A stretch of 64,000 nucleotides of DNA from Acidobacteriota bacterium (GTDB taxonomy: Bacteria; Acidobacteriota; Terriglobia; Bryobacterales; Bryobacteraceae): NCBI GenBank assembly GCA_025352795.1, contig JANXSF010000103.1, positions 1 through 64,000 of the forward strand. The letters are read 5' to 3'. The notes under the pieces were generated by a model. That model saw nothing but the letters and a program-made list of their open reading frames with translations, was not told the DNA's origin and searched no databases. The position numbers and the translations under genes were made by a program. Shown in pieces: positions 53,042-61,398 of this stretch; positions within the stretch are counted from its first letter, which is position 1, and each line of letters begins with the position of its first letter.

Positions 53042-54261
53042 CGGTCGCAATCTCCCAGTACAAAGTCTAGACTGCCCATAATGGCGATGGAATCAGCAAT
53101 CATGCGGCCTTCCATAAGTTCAGGCAGCGCTTGAATGTTGCCGAAGCTCGGCGTGCGCATGTGCACTCGTAACGGTTTGGCAGAGCCATCGCTAACTACA
53201 AAATAACCCAACTCACCGCGGGGCGATTCAATGCCCACATACGCTTCCCCTTCAGGAACAGCAAAGCCTTCGGTGACAATCTTGAAGTGATAAATAAGCG
53301 CTTCCATCTGCGTCTTCATCTTTTCGCGATCTGGTAAAACTACTTTGGGGGCGTCGGCTTGCACCGGTCCGCCAGGCATGCCGTCCATTGCTTGCTGAAT
53401 GATTTTGAGCGACTCCCGAAATTCGCCCATGCGCACTTGGTAACGACCCCACACATCGTTATCGGTGGAGGTGCAAACTTTGAAATCGAATTTGTCGTAG
53501 CCCGAATAGGGTTCCATCTTGCGCAGATCATGCGGCAAGCCGCAGGCGCGAATCAGAGGTCCAGTGATGCCCAGGTTGATCATCCGGCTGACTTCCAATG
53601 GCCCAATCCCCTTGGTACGACCAGTCCAAATAGGATTGTTGTTCAGTAGGTCTTCATACTGTTCCACTCTGGAAGGGAATGTTTCCAGGAACTTTTTGAC
53701 AATCCTTTCCCAGCCACGCGGTGCGTCCAGGGCCAGGCCGCCAATGCGGATGTAAGAGGTCATCAAGCGTTGACCGCTGAAGTATTCAAAAATTTTCAGA
53801 AGATCTTCACGCTCGCGGAAGCAGTACATGAACATGGACATTGCGCCAATGTCCAGAGCATGGGTGCCCAACCAAACCAAGTGGCTGCTAATGCGCGAAA
53901 GCTCGCAGAGCATCACTCGGAAATACTGCGCGCGTGCCGGGATTTCCATTTGCAGCAGCTTTTCAACCGATAAACAGTAGGCCAGATTGTTGTTGAGATT
54001 GGAGAGGTAATCTACACGATCTGTCAGCGTGACTACCTGCTGCCAGTTCAAAGCTTCGCACTGTTTTTCAATGCCGGTGTGGAGAAAACCAATATCGGGA
54101 ATAGCGTTCTGGATTGTTTCGCCTTCCAGTTCCAACAGGACGCGCAACACGCCATGGGTGGATGGATGCTGCGGACCCATATTGAGCGTCATGCGACGCG
54201 TGCGTGTTTCCGTAGCTTCGCTAAAGATGTCGTTTTCGACTGGGAGTACAGTTTCGCTCAT
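53038..54261 (-). CDS. nuoD: NADH-quinone oxidoreductase subunit D
   Basis: 407 residues, the 49-kDa hydrogenase-like subunit forming the quinone site with NuoB. MGPQHPSTHGVLRVLLELEGE and IGFLHTGIEKQCE are the signature region, with the C-terminal EAYVGIESPRGELGYFVVSDG and final DFVLGDCDR. The quinone-site His and Tyr are in the first motif. Its direct partner NuoB is not encoded in this operon. Nine bases behind nuoC. Confidence 0.97.
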   Translation of the reverse strand: MSETVLPVENDIFSEATETRTRRMTLNMGPQHPSTHGVLRVLLELEGETIQNAIPDIGFLHTGIEKQCEALNWQQVVTLTDRVDYLSNLNNNLAYCLSVEKLLQMEIPARAQYFRVMLCELSRISSHLVWLGTHALDIGAMSMFMYCFREREDLLKIFEYFSGQRLMTSYIRIGGLALDAPRGWERIVKKFLETFPSRVEQYEDLLNNNPIWTGRTKGIGPLEVSRMINLGITGPLIRACGLPHDLRKMEPYSGYDKFDFKVCTSTDNDVWGRYQVRMGEFRESLKIIQQAMDGMPGGPVQADAPKVVLPDREKMKTQMEALIYHFKIVTEGFAVPEGEAYVGIESPRGELGYFVVSDGSAKPLRVHMRTPSFGNIQALPELMEGRMIADSIAIMGSLDFVLGDCDR

Positions 54262-54270
54262 CGAATATCC

Positions 54271-54747
54271 TTACTCGTTCTGGTAGCTGTACTTGTTGCC
54301 GTGCGTTGGGAAGTCCCTACGAAGAGGGTGACCATCGTACCCTTCGGGCATCAGCAACCGTATCAGGTTGGGGTGGTTCTGGAAAACAATACCGAACAAA
54401 TCAAAAGTTTCGCGCTCATACCAATTGGCACCTTTCCAGATTCCGGTGACCGTATCAATTTTTGGATTGTCGCCATGCAAACGGGCCTTCACCCGCAGGC
54501 GTAAATTTCTGTCCATGGACTGAATTTGGTAGACCACTTCAAACCGCGGTTCCGCTGGATAGCGATCAATGGCGGTGATGGTGCTAAGACGATTGAACTG
54601 TTCTTTATCATGCAGCAATCGCAGCGCAGGGACAATGTTGGCAGCGGATACTTCAACAGTCAGATCCCCGTGTTGCTTGTGTCCGCCGATTACAAACTGG
54701 TTTAGCGCTTGGACTAATGGTTCGGCTTTAATTTCTTCAGGCAGCAT
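54271..54747 (-). CDS. nuoC: NADH-quinone oxidoreductase subunit C
   Basis: 158 residues, 30-kDa subunit. The signature ANWYERETFDLFGIVFQNHPNLIRLLMPEGYDGHPLRRDFP (key words WYERETFDLFGIVF and GYDGHPLRRDFP) is complete. It stabilises the NuoD/NuoB region of the peripheral arm. It overlaps nuoA by 11 bases, leaving no room for the nuoB gene that normally sits between them. Confidence 0.97.
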   Translation of the reverse strand: MLPEEIKAEPLVQALNQFVIGGHKQHGDLTVEVSAANIVPALRLLHDKEQFNRLSTITAIDRYPAEPRFEVVYQIQSMDRNLRLRVKARLHGDNPKIDTVTGIWKGANWYERETFDLFGIVFQNHPNLIRLLMPEGYDGHPLRRDFPTHGNKYSYQNE

Positions 54748-55195
54748 GAGTGACTTTCTCCGATGGCACAGGATCAGCAGGCATCAGGTCCACGTGAATT
54801 TTGTGCTGCACGGGCTTCAGCTCTTCAGCGGTCCAATCGAGTGCGCCTTTCTTATAGATGTAGAAAAAGCCAGCAAGAATTAAAATCACGAAGACCAACA
54901 TTTCGAAGAAGGCGAACATTTTCAGGTCGCGAAAAACGACAGCCCAGGGGTAGAGGAAAATGGCTTCAATGTCGAAAAGGATGAAGAGCATGGCTACCAG
55001 GTAAAACTTCACACTGAAGCGTTCCTTGGCGGTACCATATGGCGTCATGCCGCACTCATAGGCGGTATTTTTGACGGCGTTCCTAACGCGCTTGCCAAGA
55101 ATAGCGGAAGCGCCAATTAAGAGGGTCCCAATAGCGAAAGCAAGAATGGCCTGCAAGACGACAGGGAAGTATCGTTCCAATAAAGTTGTCGGCAT
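54737..55195 (-). CDS. nuoA: NADH-quinone oxidoreductase subunit A
   Basis: 152 residues with three membrane helices. YECGMTPYGTAKERFSVKFYLVAMLFILFDIEAIFLYPWAV (key words YECGMTPYG, RFSVKFYLVAMLFILFD and EAIFLYPW) is the family core, including the conserved Cys in the first loop and the acidic pair of helix 2. It frames the quinone channel entry. First gene of the operon; a longer polar C-terminus (about 30 residues) than usual. Divergent from thiS, 72 bases apart. Confidence 0.96.
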   Translation of the reverse strand: MPTTLLERYFPVVLQAILAFAIGTLLIGASAILGKRVRNAVKNTAYECGMTPYGTAKERFSVKFYLVAMLFILFDIEAIFLYPWAVVFRDLKMFAFFEMLVFVILILAGFFYIYKKGALDWTAEELKPVQHKIHVDLMPADPVPSEKVTHAA

Positions 55196-55267
55196 GAACT
55201 AAAGATTTGAAACTATAATAATAGCTGAAACGGGACCAGAAAGTGGAACGTCTCCGTACTTTTCCCT

Positions 55268-55468
55268 ATGGAAATCACATTGAACGGCGAAAAACATGCG
55301 GTGAAGGAAGCTGGAAGCATCCTGGATCTGCTGCATTCTTTAGGAGTTGACCCGGAAAAAGTGGCGGTGGAACTGGATCGACAGATTGTTCGGACTCCGC
55401 TGTGGGGAAGCACTCCTGTTGGGGCTGGGGCACAGGTGGAGATTGTGCATTTTGTGGGGGGAGGCTAG
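55268..55468 (+). CDS. thiS: Sulfur carrier protein ThiS
   Basis: 66 residues with the ubiquitin-like fold and C-terminal Gly-Gly-Gly (HFVGGG), the adenylated and thiocarboxylated tail. Sequence features match: ITLNGEKHAV at the start, LLHSLGVDPEKVAVELD in the middle. It supplies sulfur for the thiazole ring of thiamine. No other thi gene is adjacent, so the partners (thiF, thiG) are elsewhere. Divergent from nuoA. Confidence 0.92.
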   Translation: MEITLNGEKHAVKEAGSILDLLHSLGVDPEKVAVELDRQIVRTPLWGSTPVGAGAQVEIVHFVGGG

Positions 55469-55504
55469 CTAGGACAAGCCGATTGGCGCTAGAATCAGTG
55501 TATA

Positions 55505-57040
55505 ATGCTTCGATTTTTTCTAGCAGCCCTAGCAATGGTTAGCGCCTGGCAAACAGTGCCTCTTCCATTCAATCTGTTTAGCGGCGAAACCCCCAGAAAA
55601 TATTTACCGGCCACCACGCCTGGCGGCATTGCCGTTTTTGATTACGACGGCGATGGCCGCCTTGACCTTTTTTTCCCCAACGGTGCAGACCTTCCTTCGG
55701 CTCGAAAGACCAAACCGGCTCAATATAATCGCCTCCTGCGAAATATGGGGAATCTTCGGTTTGAGGATCGTACCGCAGAAGCGGGTCTGGCAGGAACTGG
55801 TTACGACATTGCGGCTGCGGTTGGCGATTATGATGGCGATGGCCGGATTGATTTGCTGGTCTGCGGAGTGCGCGGTGTGACACTTTACCGCAACCGGTCA
55901 AACGCCGGGTTTGCTGACGTCACAGCCAAAAGTGGCATCGATAACAAAGGCCGTTGGGCAGTGGGGGCAGCGTGGGTTGACATAGATAATGACGGGGATC
56001 TGGATCTGTTCATCGTCAACTACGTCCGCTGGGATCCGGCCAAGGAGCGCCAATGTTTGGTTGATGGGAAACCGGATTTTTGCCACCCTCGCTTTTACGA
56101 ATCGCAACCCAATGCCTTGTTCCGCAATAACGGAGATGGAACCTTCACCGATATTTCTGCTTCTTCCGGCATTGAGGCACACAAGGGCAAAGGCATGGCC
56201 GCTGGCATCGCTGATTTCGATCAGGATGGATTGGCCGATATCTTTGTCACCAATGATCGGACTTTTAACTTTCTGTTTCACAATCTTGGCGGCGGAAGGT
56301 TTGCTGAGGTGGCATTTGATCGAGGAGTGGCGGCACCGTTGAATGGGGATCCGCCGTCTTCCATGGGCGTGGATGCTCAGGATTTCGATAATGACGGAAA
56401 GCCGGATTTGATCTATTCCGCCCTGCGCGACGAGACGTTTCCGCTGTATCGGAATCAAGGCAGGGAGTTCGAGGAAGTAACTAGCAAAAGTAAGTTGGAT
56501 TTACTGACACGACCAATGGCTGGCTGGGGCATAGCTTTCGCGGATCTGGACAACGACGGCTGGAAGGACATAGCGGTGGCCAGAAGCGGCGTGCTGTCCG
56601 CAACGGGTTCACGAGGCTCCACGCAGCCTGAGCCGGTTTCCTGGCTGCGCAATCTGGTTGGCAAGTCTTTTTCGTCAACTGCAGCTCTACCCGGTTTTGC
56701 CGCGATGAACCGCGGATTAGTAGCAGCAGATCTGAACGGTGATGGTTGCCTGGACTTGGTCGTCACTGCGCTGAATGCACCGGCTAGAGTCCTGCGAAAT
56801 CCCTGTACCGGGAACTGGCTGTCCGTGGACGTCAGTGGGCCCGGAGCCCGCGTCCGCGTGGGTACAAATTGGCGGCATGTTACTTCAACGGTTGGCTATG
56901 CCTCGTCGTGTGCGTGTCCGCTGCATTTCGGATTGGGTTCGCAAGCGGAAGTTGCAGTTGAAGTATTTTGGTCCGATGGCCGCAAGAAGACTATGTTAAA
57001 TGTGAAAGCCAATCAGACCTTGAAGGTTACAGCCCCATGA
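55505..57040 (+). CDS. CRTAC1-type secreted protein with FG-GAP/VCBS repeats
   Basis: 511 residues. A signal peptide precedes a seven-bladed propeller with calcium-loop repeats D-x-[DN]-x-D-G-x-x-D: DYDGDGRLD, DYDGDGRID, DIDNDGDLD, DFDQDGLAD, DFDNDGKPD, DLDNDGWKD and DLNGDGCLD. The C-terminal ASPIC/UnbV-like domain is present (ARVRVGTNWRHVTSTVGYAS and FWSDGRKKTML). These proteins are abundant in acidobacteria and planctomycetes; roles in adhesion or glycan binding are proposed. It overlaps the TPR gene by 4 bases. Confidence 0.93.
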   Translation: MLRFFLAALAMVSAWQTVPLPFNLFSGETPRKYLPATTPGGIAVFDYDGDGRLDLFFPNGADLPSARKTKPAQYNRLLRNMGNLRFEDRTAEAGLAGTGYDIAAAVGDYDGDGRIDLLVCGVRGVTLYRNRSNAGFADVTAKSGIDNKGRWAVGAAWVDIDNDGDLDLFIVNYVRWDPAKERQCLVDGKPDFCHPRFYESQPNALFRNNGDGTFTDISASSGIEAHKGKGMAAGIADFDQDGLADIFVTNDRTFNFLFHNLGGGRFAEVAFDRGVAAPLNGDPPSSMGVDAQDFDNDGKPDLIYSALRDETFPLYRNQGREFEEVTSKSKLDLLTRPMAGWGIAFADLDNDGWKDIAVARSGVLSATGSRGSTQPEPVSWLRNLVGKSFSSTAALPGFAAMNRGLVAADLNGDGCLDLVVTALNAPARVLRNPCTGNWLSVDVSGPGARVRVGTNWRHVTSTVGYASSCACPLHFGLGSQAEVAVEVFWSDGRKKTMLNVKANQTLKVTAP

Positions 57041-57882
57041 TTACCTTACTTTTTGCGTTGGCAATGCTTCAAGACGTGTCGTCTTTATCGCAAGCCGGGG
57101 CTCAGGCAATGCGGGAATCGCGCTTTGCAGACGCGGGCAAGGCTTATCGGCAATTGACGGAAAAAGAACCAGCCAATCCGATGTGGCGGATGAACTTGGG
57201 ACTTGCACAGTATCAAGCCGGTAACTTTCAGGATGCGATTGTGGAGTTTGAGAAGTACTTAAAAGCCAAGCCACAGCCAGGAGCCAATCATTGGATGACT
57301 GGCTTGGCGCGATTGAAGTTGAAGCAACCCTGCGACGCCATTGCACCATTGGAGAAGGCGAAGTTATGGGATGCCTCTAAAAGTTCAATCGATTTAGGCG
57401 ACGCCCTATTTGCTTGTGGGCGTTTTGAAAAGGCAGCACGAGCCTATGAAGGGGCCACCGTGTTTCATTCAAATAGTACAAAGTTACTGCGGCAGGTGGC
57501 GCACAGTTATTGGCGTGCCCGCCTATATCCAGAAGCGAAGAAATTCTTCTCACCACTGGCAGAGCAGTTTGCCAATGAACCTGAATTCCAATTTGAGTAC
57601 GGAGATACGCTGGCACGTTTGGAAGGGCCAGCGGCTGGGTTGCCGTTTCTATTGAGAGCAGAACAGGCAGTACCTGAACTTACAGGGGTTCGAGGCGAAT
57701 TGGGTAAAGCGCTACTGGCAGTAGGTAGAATGGCGGAGGCAATCCCACACCTGGAAGCGGCCTCAGCAAAAGACGCCACCCTGCTTTTGGCACTCTCCCG
57801 AGCTTATCGGAGTATGGGGCGAACTGAAGATGCTGAGCGAGCACAAGCAGAGTACCGGACCAAAGTGGGCACCAAACAATAG
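57037..57882 (+). CDS. TPR-repeat secreted protein
   Basis: 281 residues. A short leader MITLLFALAML is followed by tetratricopeptide repeats (e.g. MWRMNLGLAQYQAGNFQDAIVEFEKYLKAKP, key words NLGLAQYQAGNFQDAIVEFEKYL; and GELGKALLAVGRMAEAIPHLEAA). TPR domains bind partner proteins. The ATG at 57037 overlaps the stop of the CRTAC1 gene, so the two are coupled; this pair recurs in acidobacterial genomes. Ends just before a strong terminator. Confidence 0.9.
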   Translation: MITLLFALAMLQDVSSLSQAGAQAMRESRFADAGKAYRQLTEKEPANPMWRMNLGLAQYQAGNFQDAIVEFEKYLKAKPQPGANHWMTGLARLKLKQPCDAIAPLEKAKLWDASKSSIDLGDALFACGRFEKAARAYEGATVFHSNSTKLLRQVAHSYWRARLYPEAKKFFSPLAEQFANEPEFQFEYGDTLARLEGPAAGLPFLLRAEQAVPELTGVRGELGKALLAVGRMAEAIPHLEAASAKDATLLLALSRAYRSMGRTEDAERAQAEYRTKVGTKQ

Positions 57883-57907
57883 TTTCGCCGAGCCTACCAA
57901 AAGGATC

Positions 57908-57942
57908 AGGGCGGCCGTGCGTTGAGGCCGCCCTGCCTTTTT
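57908..57942 (+). terminator. Strong rho-independent terminator, probably bidirectional
   Basis: A 9-bp perfect stem (AGGGCGGCC at 57908-57916 and GGCCGCCCT at 57926-57934) with a 9-base loop is followed by GCCTTTTT. It separates the TPR gene (plus) from the TonB receptor gene (minus). Read on the minus strand the same hairpin is followed by GATCCTTTT, so it may serve both. Confidence 0.88.
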
Positions 57943-57945
57943 CGG

Positions 57946-60900
57946 CTAGAACTGAAGCCGTAGCCCTAGCTGGATATTGCGCGGACCAACGTTCGTGGTA
58001 CCGGTGACGCGGCCAAAGTCTGGACTGCCCAAGGTGGTATTGGCTCGGCCAAACTGCGGTGTATTCGTTGAGTTAAACATCTCGGCTCGGAACTGCGCTT
58101 TTACCCTTTCAAGGAATCGGAAATTCTTAAGAACGGCGATGTCGGCATGGTTCGTGGGGCCGAAACGAATGGTGGGCACCCATCGAGTGGCGTTACCGAT
58201 TTCATAAGTGCCAGGAGCGGTGAACGCGGAGGTATTGAACCAACGATCCGGCGTGGGGTTATCCAGTTTAGCTACCTGCAAATCCGCCACGTTCGGGCGC
58301 TGAATCTGGAAGCCATAGTTGCCAAGGGAATTAGGTGCAGAGAAGCCCAGAGGGAGGCCGCTGCCGAAGCGCACGATTGAAGAGACCTGCCATCCACCAA
58401 GAACGGCATTGGTGACGGCATTGGCGTTGGACAGAAGTTTCTTACCCTTGCCAACCGGCAACTCATAGACAAGAGCCGTGACGAAGCTTTGGGGAAGATC
58501 GTGTGCGCTGATGGAGCGATCGACCTTCAGGTTGTAGTAGTCGCGCGGGGTGTCCCCCACTTCCCAGCCTTGCCATTCGCTGGCGTTATCGATGGCTTTG
58601 GACCACTGATAGGTGGTTAACAGGTTGAGTCCTGATCCAATCTGCCAGTTGTAACGAACCACCAGCGCGTTGAAGCTGGAACTTGCGCCGGGAGCGTCAG
58701 CGGAAAGGTTGACTCCATTGAATTGTGGATAGGGGCGCAACAGGCGATTACGCGGCACAGTAGCGCCGGAGAGCACGCCGGTTTTGAGTATGCCAAAGAA
58801 GGGATTTGGCACCTGCGCATCAAGCCCCGCGCCGAGGTTCAGGAATTTGGGGTCCAACTGATTTGCCTGTTGACCGGTGCCAAAAAGCAACTTGCGGCCC
58901 TGCGAACCGGTATAGCCAAGTTCCAAGACCATGCCTTTTTTTAGCTCATATTGAAAATCCGCCGAGAAGTTTTGAACGTAGCTGAGCGGATGCAGCCGGG
59001 AGAAGGCATTGACGCTTTCACCAGCCAGCGTGGCGAGACCTTGCGTGTTGCCGACTGGTTGTACTAATCCGCTGGGGAACGGATTGCTTAACAGGGCACC
59101 CCGATTGGGGTTGATGCCGTCGCCGCCGATCGTGGAGACCCACGTCGTGGTTGTGGAAAAGCCCTGGTTCGCACCGCCGCCGGTTTGCGGATAGAAGATG
59201 CCATAGCCGCCACGGAAGACTAACTTATCGGTGAGCTTATAGGCCATGCCGAAACGGGGAGCGAGGTTCAACTTGTCGGTATCCCAGGCACCTCGGTTCT
59301 GCGGAGTGACGAAGACCAAGCCGCCTTTGAGTGGCAAGCCGGTGGCGGCAGCCAGAGGGCTGATGGCATTGAAGTCAAAGTTGTTGAAGCGGTTGTAGCG
59401 CTCTGTGCGGGCTTGTTGCACCTCCCAACGCATTCCCAGGTGCAGGGTCAAGCGACGATTCACCCGCCACGAATCCTGCAGGTACAAGCCGTGGTACATG
59501 GCCGTGATGGCGGTGGCTGCGTTGATGGGGGCAGAGCCGCTGGCTCCGACACCGAGCAATAACGATGCGACGCCGTCGCCGCTGGTGGCGCTGGTGACCG
59601 CAGCCGTAGGGCCGGAAGTGAGGCCGCGGGTGAAGTTAAAAGTTGGCGTCTGGAAGTTTGTGGCGTTCAGCCGGGCAAGTTCGCCCAACCAGCCGAACTT
59701 GAGGCTATGTTTGCCGAGTTCCTTGGTGACGTTGGCTTGGAGGTTGTGGGTCTCGCGTGGACCGTTAAAGTAGTTGGCGTTGGCGAAAGTATTGTAACCC
59801 TGGGTGGTGATAGCCGGATAGTTAATAGTCTGGAACTGCGAGACCAAAGCAGCGGGGTAGCCAAGGGTGGTGGGGTTTAGTCCGCTGGAGGGCGAGTTCT
59901 GATTCTCGCGCCATCGGCCGGAGCCGAGCAGGACATTAAGGACCCAGGTGGGAGAGGGAGTCCAGGTGCTGCCGATCACCACGTGGCTGCGGGGGTTGAC
60001 GTCGGAAAAGTTGGTATCAGCGCCGTTGCCGAAGAATTGAGGTGCGACGTTCTCTTGAATGGCCTTGGTGAAGCGGCCGAACATTGTCAATTTTTCACTC
60101 TTGGCCCAATCGATGCGGCCATCGAAGCGTTCGTTGGCGGTGACAGTGTTACCTTGAGCGGCGAAGTTGAGCGCGTTGGTGAGGGGGGCACCGGGAGTGT
60201 TCGGCTTAGGGAAGAGCGCGAGAACCTTGACGGCCACGGGATCGAAGAGGTTGCTGGGAATCCTGTTATCCGGAAAAGCATCGCGGATCGAACCGGCGCC
60301 ATTAGGATTGGGGCGCGTGGTGAAGGGGTCGAAGATTACCGATTGCGTGCCATTGGCGTTGAAGGTTCTGGAGAAGTCGCCAGAAATTTGTTGAGCTGTT
60401 GGCACGTTCTGAATGCTGGTGCCGGGTGTGCCCTGGCGGACCCCTTCGTAGCCACCGAAGAAGAAGAGCCGTTTTGACTTCGAGATTGCTCCAGAGAAGT
60501 TGCCGCCAAATTGATTGCGTTGGAACGAAGTACGTCGCAAACCGGAGCGATTGTTTCCCCAGCTATTGGCATCCAGTTTGTCATTGCGCAGGAACTCGAA
60601 CAGGGTACCGTGGAATTGATTTGCGCCACCACGGGTGATCATATTGACAGCGCCGCCATCTGATTTACCGAATTGTGCGTCGAACTGGTTCCGCTGAATG
60701 TTTACTTCGGCAACCGAGTCAACGCCGGGAGATGCAATGAGTCCGCCCCAATCGACGGCCGAGGCTGGCGTGCCGTCAATCAAAGTGAGGCCGGCTTGGC
60801 CACGCCCGCCGTTCATGGAGAAACGGTTATGGTTTTGGTCCTGCGTGGCTTGCGAGATGCCGGTGCGCACGGCGATAACGCCGGCGTTGACGTGAACCAT

Positions 60901-61362
60901 GGCGAACGGATTGCGCGCATTCACGGGCAGGTCGAGCACGGCTTGCTGGTCTAAGGTGACGGCGCGGTTTGCGGTTTGGGTGTCAAGCAAAGAGACGCCG
61001 GCAGTAATTTCGACGGTCTGGGTGACTTCTCCAATTTGCATCTTGAAATTTACTTCTAAGGTCTGATTGACGCGCAGGACGGCTCCATTGGTGACGCTCT
61101 TGCGGAAGCCGGCGAGTTCAACGCTCACCTCATAGGAACCAGGCAAAATTTGCGAGAAAATGTAGTTGCCATCGCTGCCGGAAGTGACCTGTTTAGGTTC
61201 ACTGGTGGCCTCGTTTTTGAGACGGACGATGGCGGCGGACACTGGGGCGCCGCTTGGGTCGGTAACCACGCCGGTGATGGTTCCGGTGAAAACCTGGGCC
61301 AGGATAGGCAGGTTGGTAAGGAGCAACGCAAAGCCGACGGAAACGAATTTGAGATTTCTCAT
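57946..61362 (-). CDS. TonB-dependent receptor, Oar-like with carboxypeptidase-regulatory domain
   Basis: 1138 residues. Signal peptide (ending LPILAQ), a carboxypeptidase-regulatory-like domain (FTGTITGVVTDPSGAPVSAA), a plug-like section (DLPVNARNPFAMVHVNAG, GGRGQAGLTLIDGTPASAVDWGG) and a large outer-membrane barrel ending PRNIQLGLRLQF. Function as in the receptor at 26420-29374: TonB-driven uptake of an unknown, probably complex, substrate. It is divergent from the multihaem cytochrome gene with starts only 36 bases apart, so the two may be co-regulated. Confidence 0.94.
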   Translation of the reverse strand: MRNLKFVSVGFALLLTNLPILAQVFTGTITGVVTDPSGAPVSAAIVRLKNEATSEPKQVTSGSDGNYIFSQILPGSYEVSVELAGFRKSVTNGAVLRVNQTLEVNFKMQIGEVTQTVEITAGVSLLDTQTANRAVTLDQQAVLDLPVNARNPFAMVHVNAGVIAVRTGISQATQDQNHNRFSMNGGRGQAGLTLIDGTPASAVDWGGLIASPGVDSVAEVNIQRNQFDAQFGKSDGGAVNMITRGGANQFHGTLFEFLRNDKLDANSWGNNRSGLRRTSFQRNQFGGNFSGAISKSKRLFFFGGYEGVRQGTPGTSIQNVPTAQQISGDFSRTFNANGTQSVIFDPFTTRPNPNGAGSIRDAFPDNRIPSNLFDPVAVKVLALFPKPNTPGAPLTNALNFAAQGNTVTANERFDGRIDWAKSEKLTMFGRFTKAIQENVAPQFFGNGADTNFSDVNPRSHVVIGSTWTPSPTWVLNVLLGSGRWRENQNSPSSGLNPTTLGYPAALVSQFQTINYPAITTQGYNTFANANYFNGPRETHNLQANVTKELGKHSLKFGWLGELARLNATNFQTPTFNFTRGLTSGPTAAVTSATSGDGVASLLLGVGASGSAPINAATAITAMYHGLYLQDSWRVNRRLTLHLGMRWEVQQARTERYNRFNNFDFNAISPLAAATGLPLKGGLVFVTPQNRGAWDTDKLNLAPRFGMAYKLTDKLVFRGGYGIFYPQTGGGANQGFSTTTTWVSTIGGDGINPNRGALLSNPFPSGLVQPVGNTQGLATLAGESVNAFSRLHPLSYVQNFSADFQYELKKGMVLELGYTGSQGRKLLFGTGQQANQLDPKFLNLGAGLDAQVPNPFFGILKTGVLSGATVPRNRLLRPYPQFNGVNLSADAPGASSSFNALVVRYNWQIGSGLNLLTTYQWSKAIDNASEWQGWEVGDTPRDYYNLKVDRSISAHDLPQSFVTALVYELPVGKGKKLLSNANAVTNAVLGGWQVSSIVRFGSGLPLGFSAPNSLGNYGFQIQRPNVADLQVAKLDNPTPDRWFNTSAFTAPGTYEIGNATRWVPTIRFGPTNHADIAVLKNFRFLERVKAQFRAEMFNSTNTPQFGRANTTLGSPDFGRVTGTTNVGPRNIQLGLRLQF

Positions 61363-61398
61363 AGCCCCGTGAGCATATCATAAAGAATAATAGGAGGG

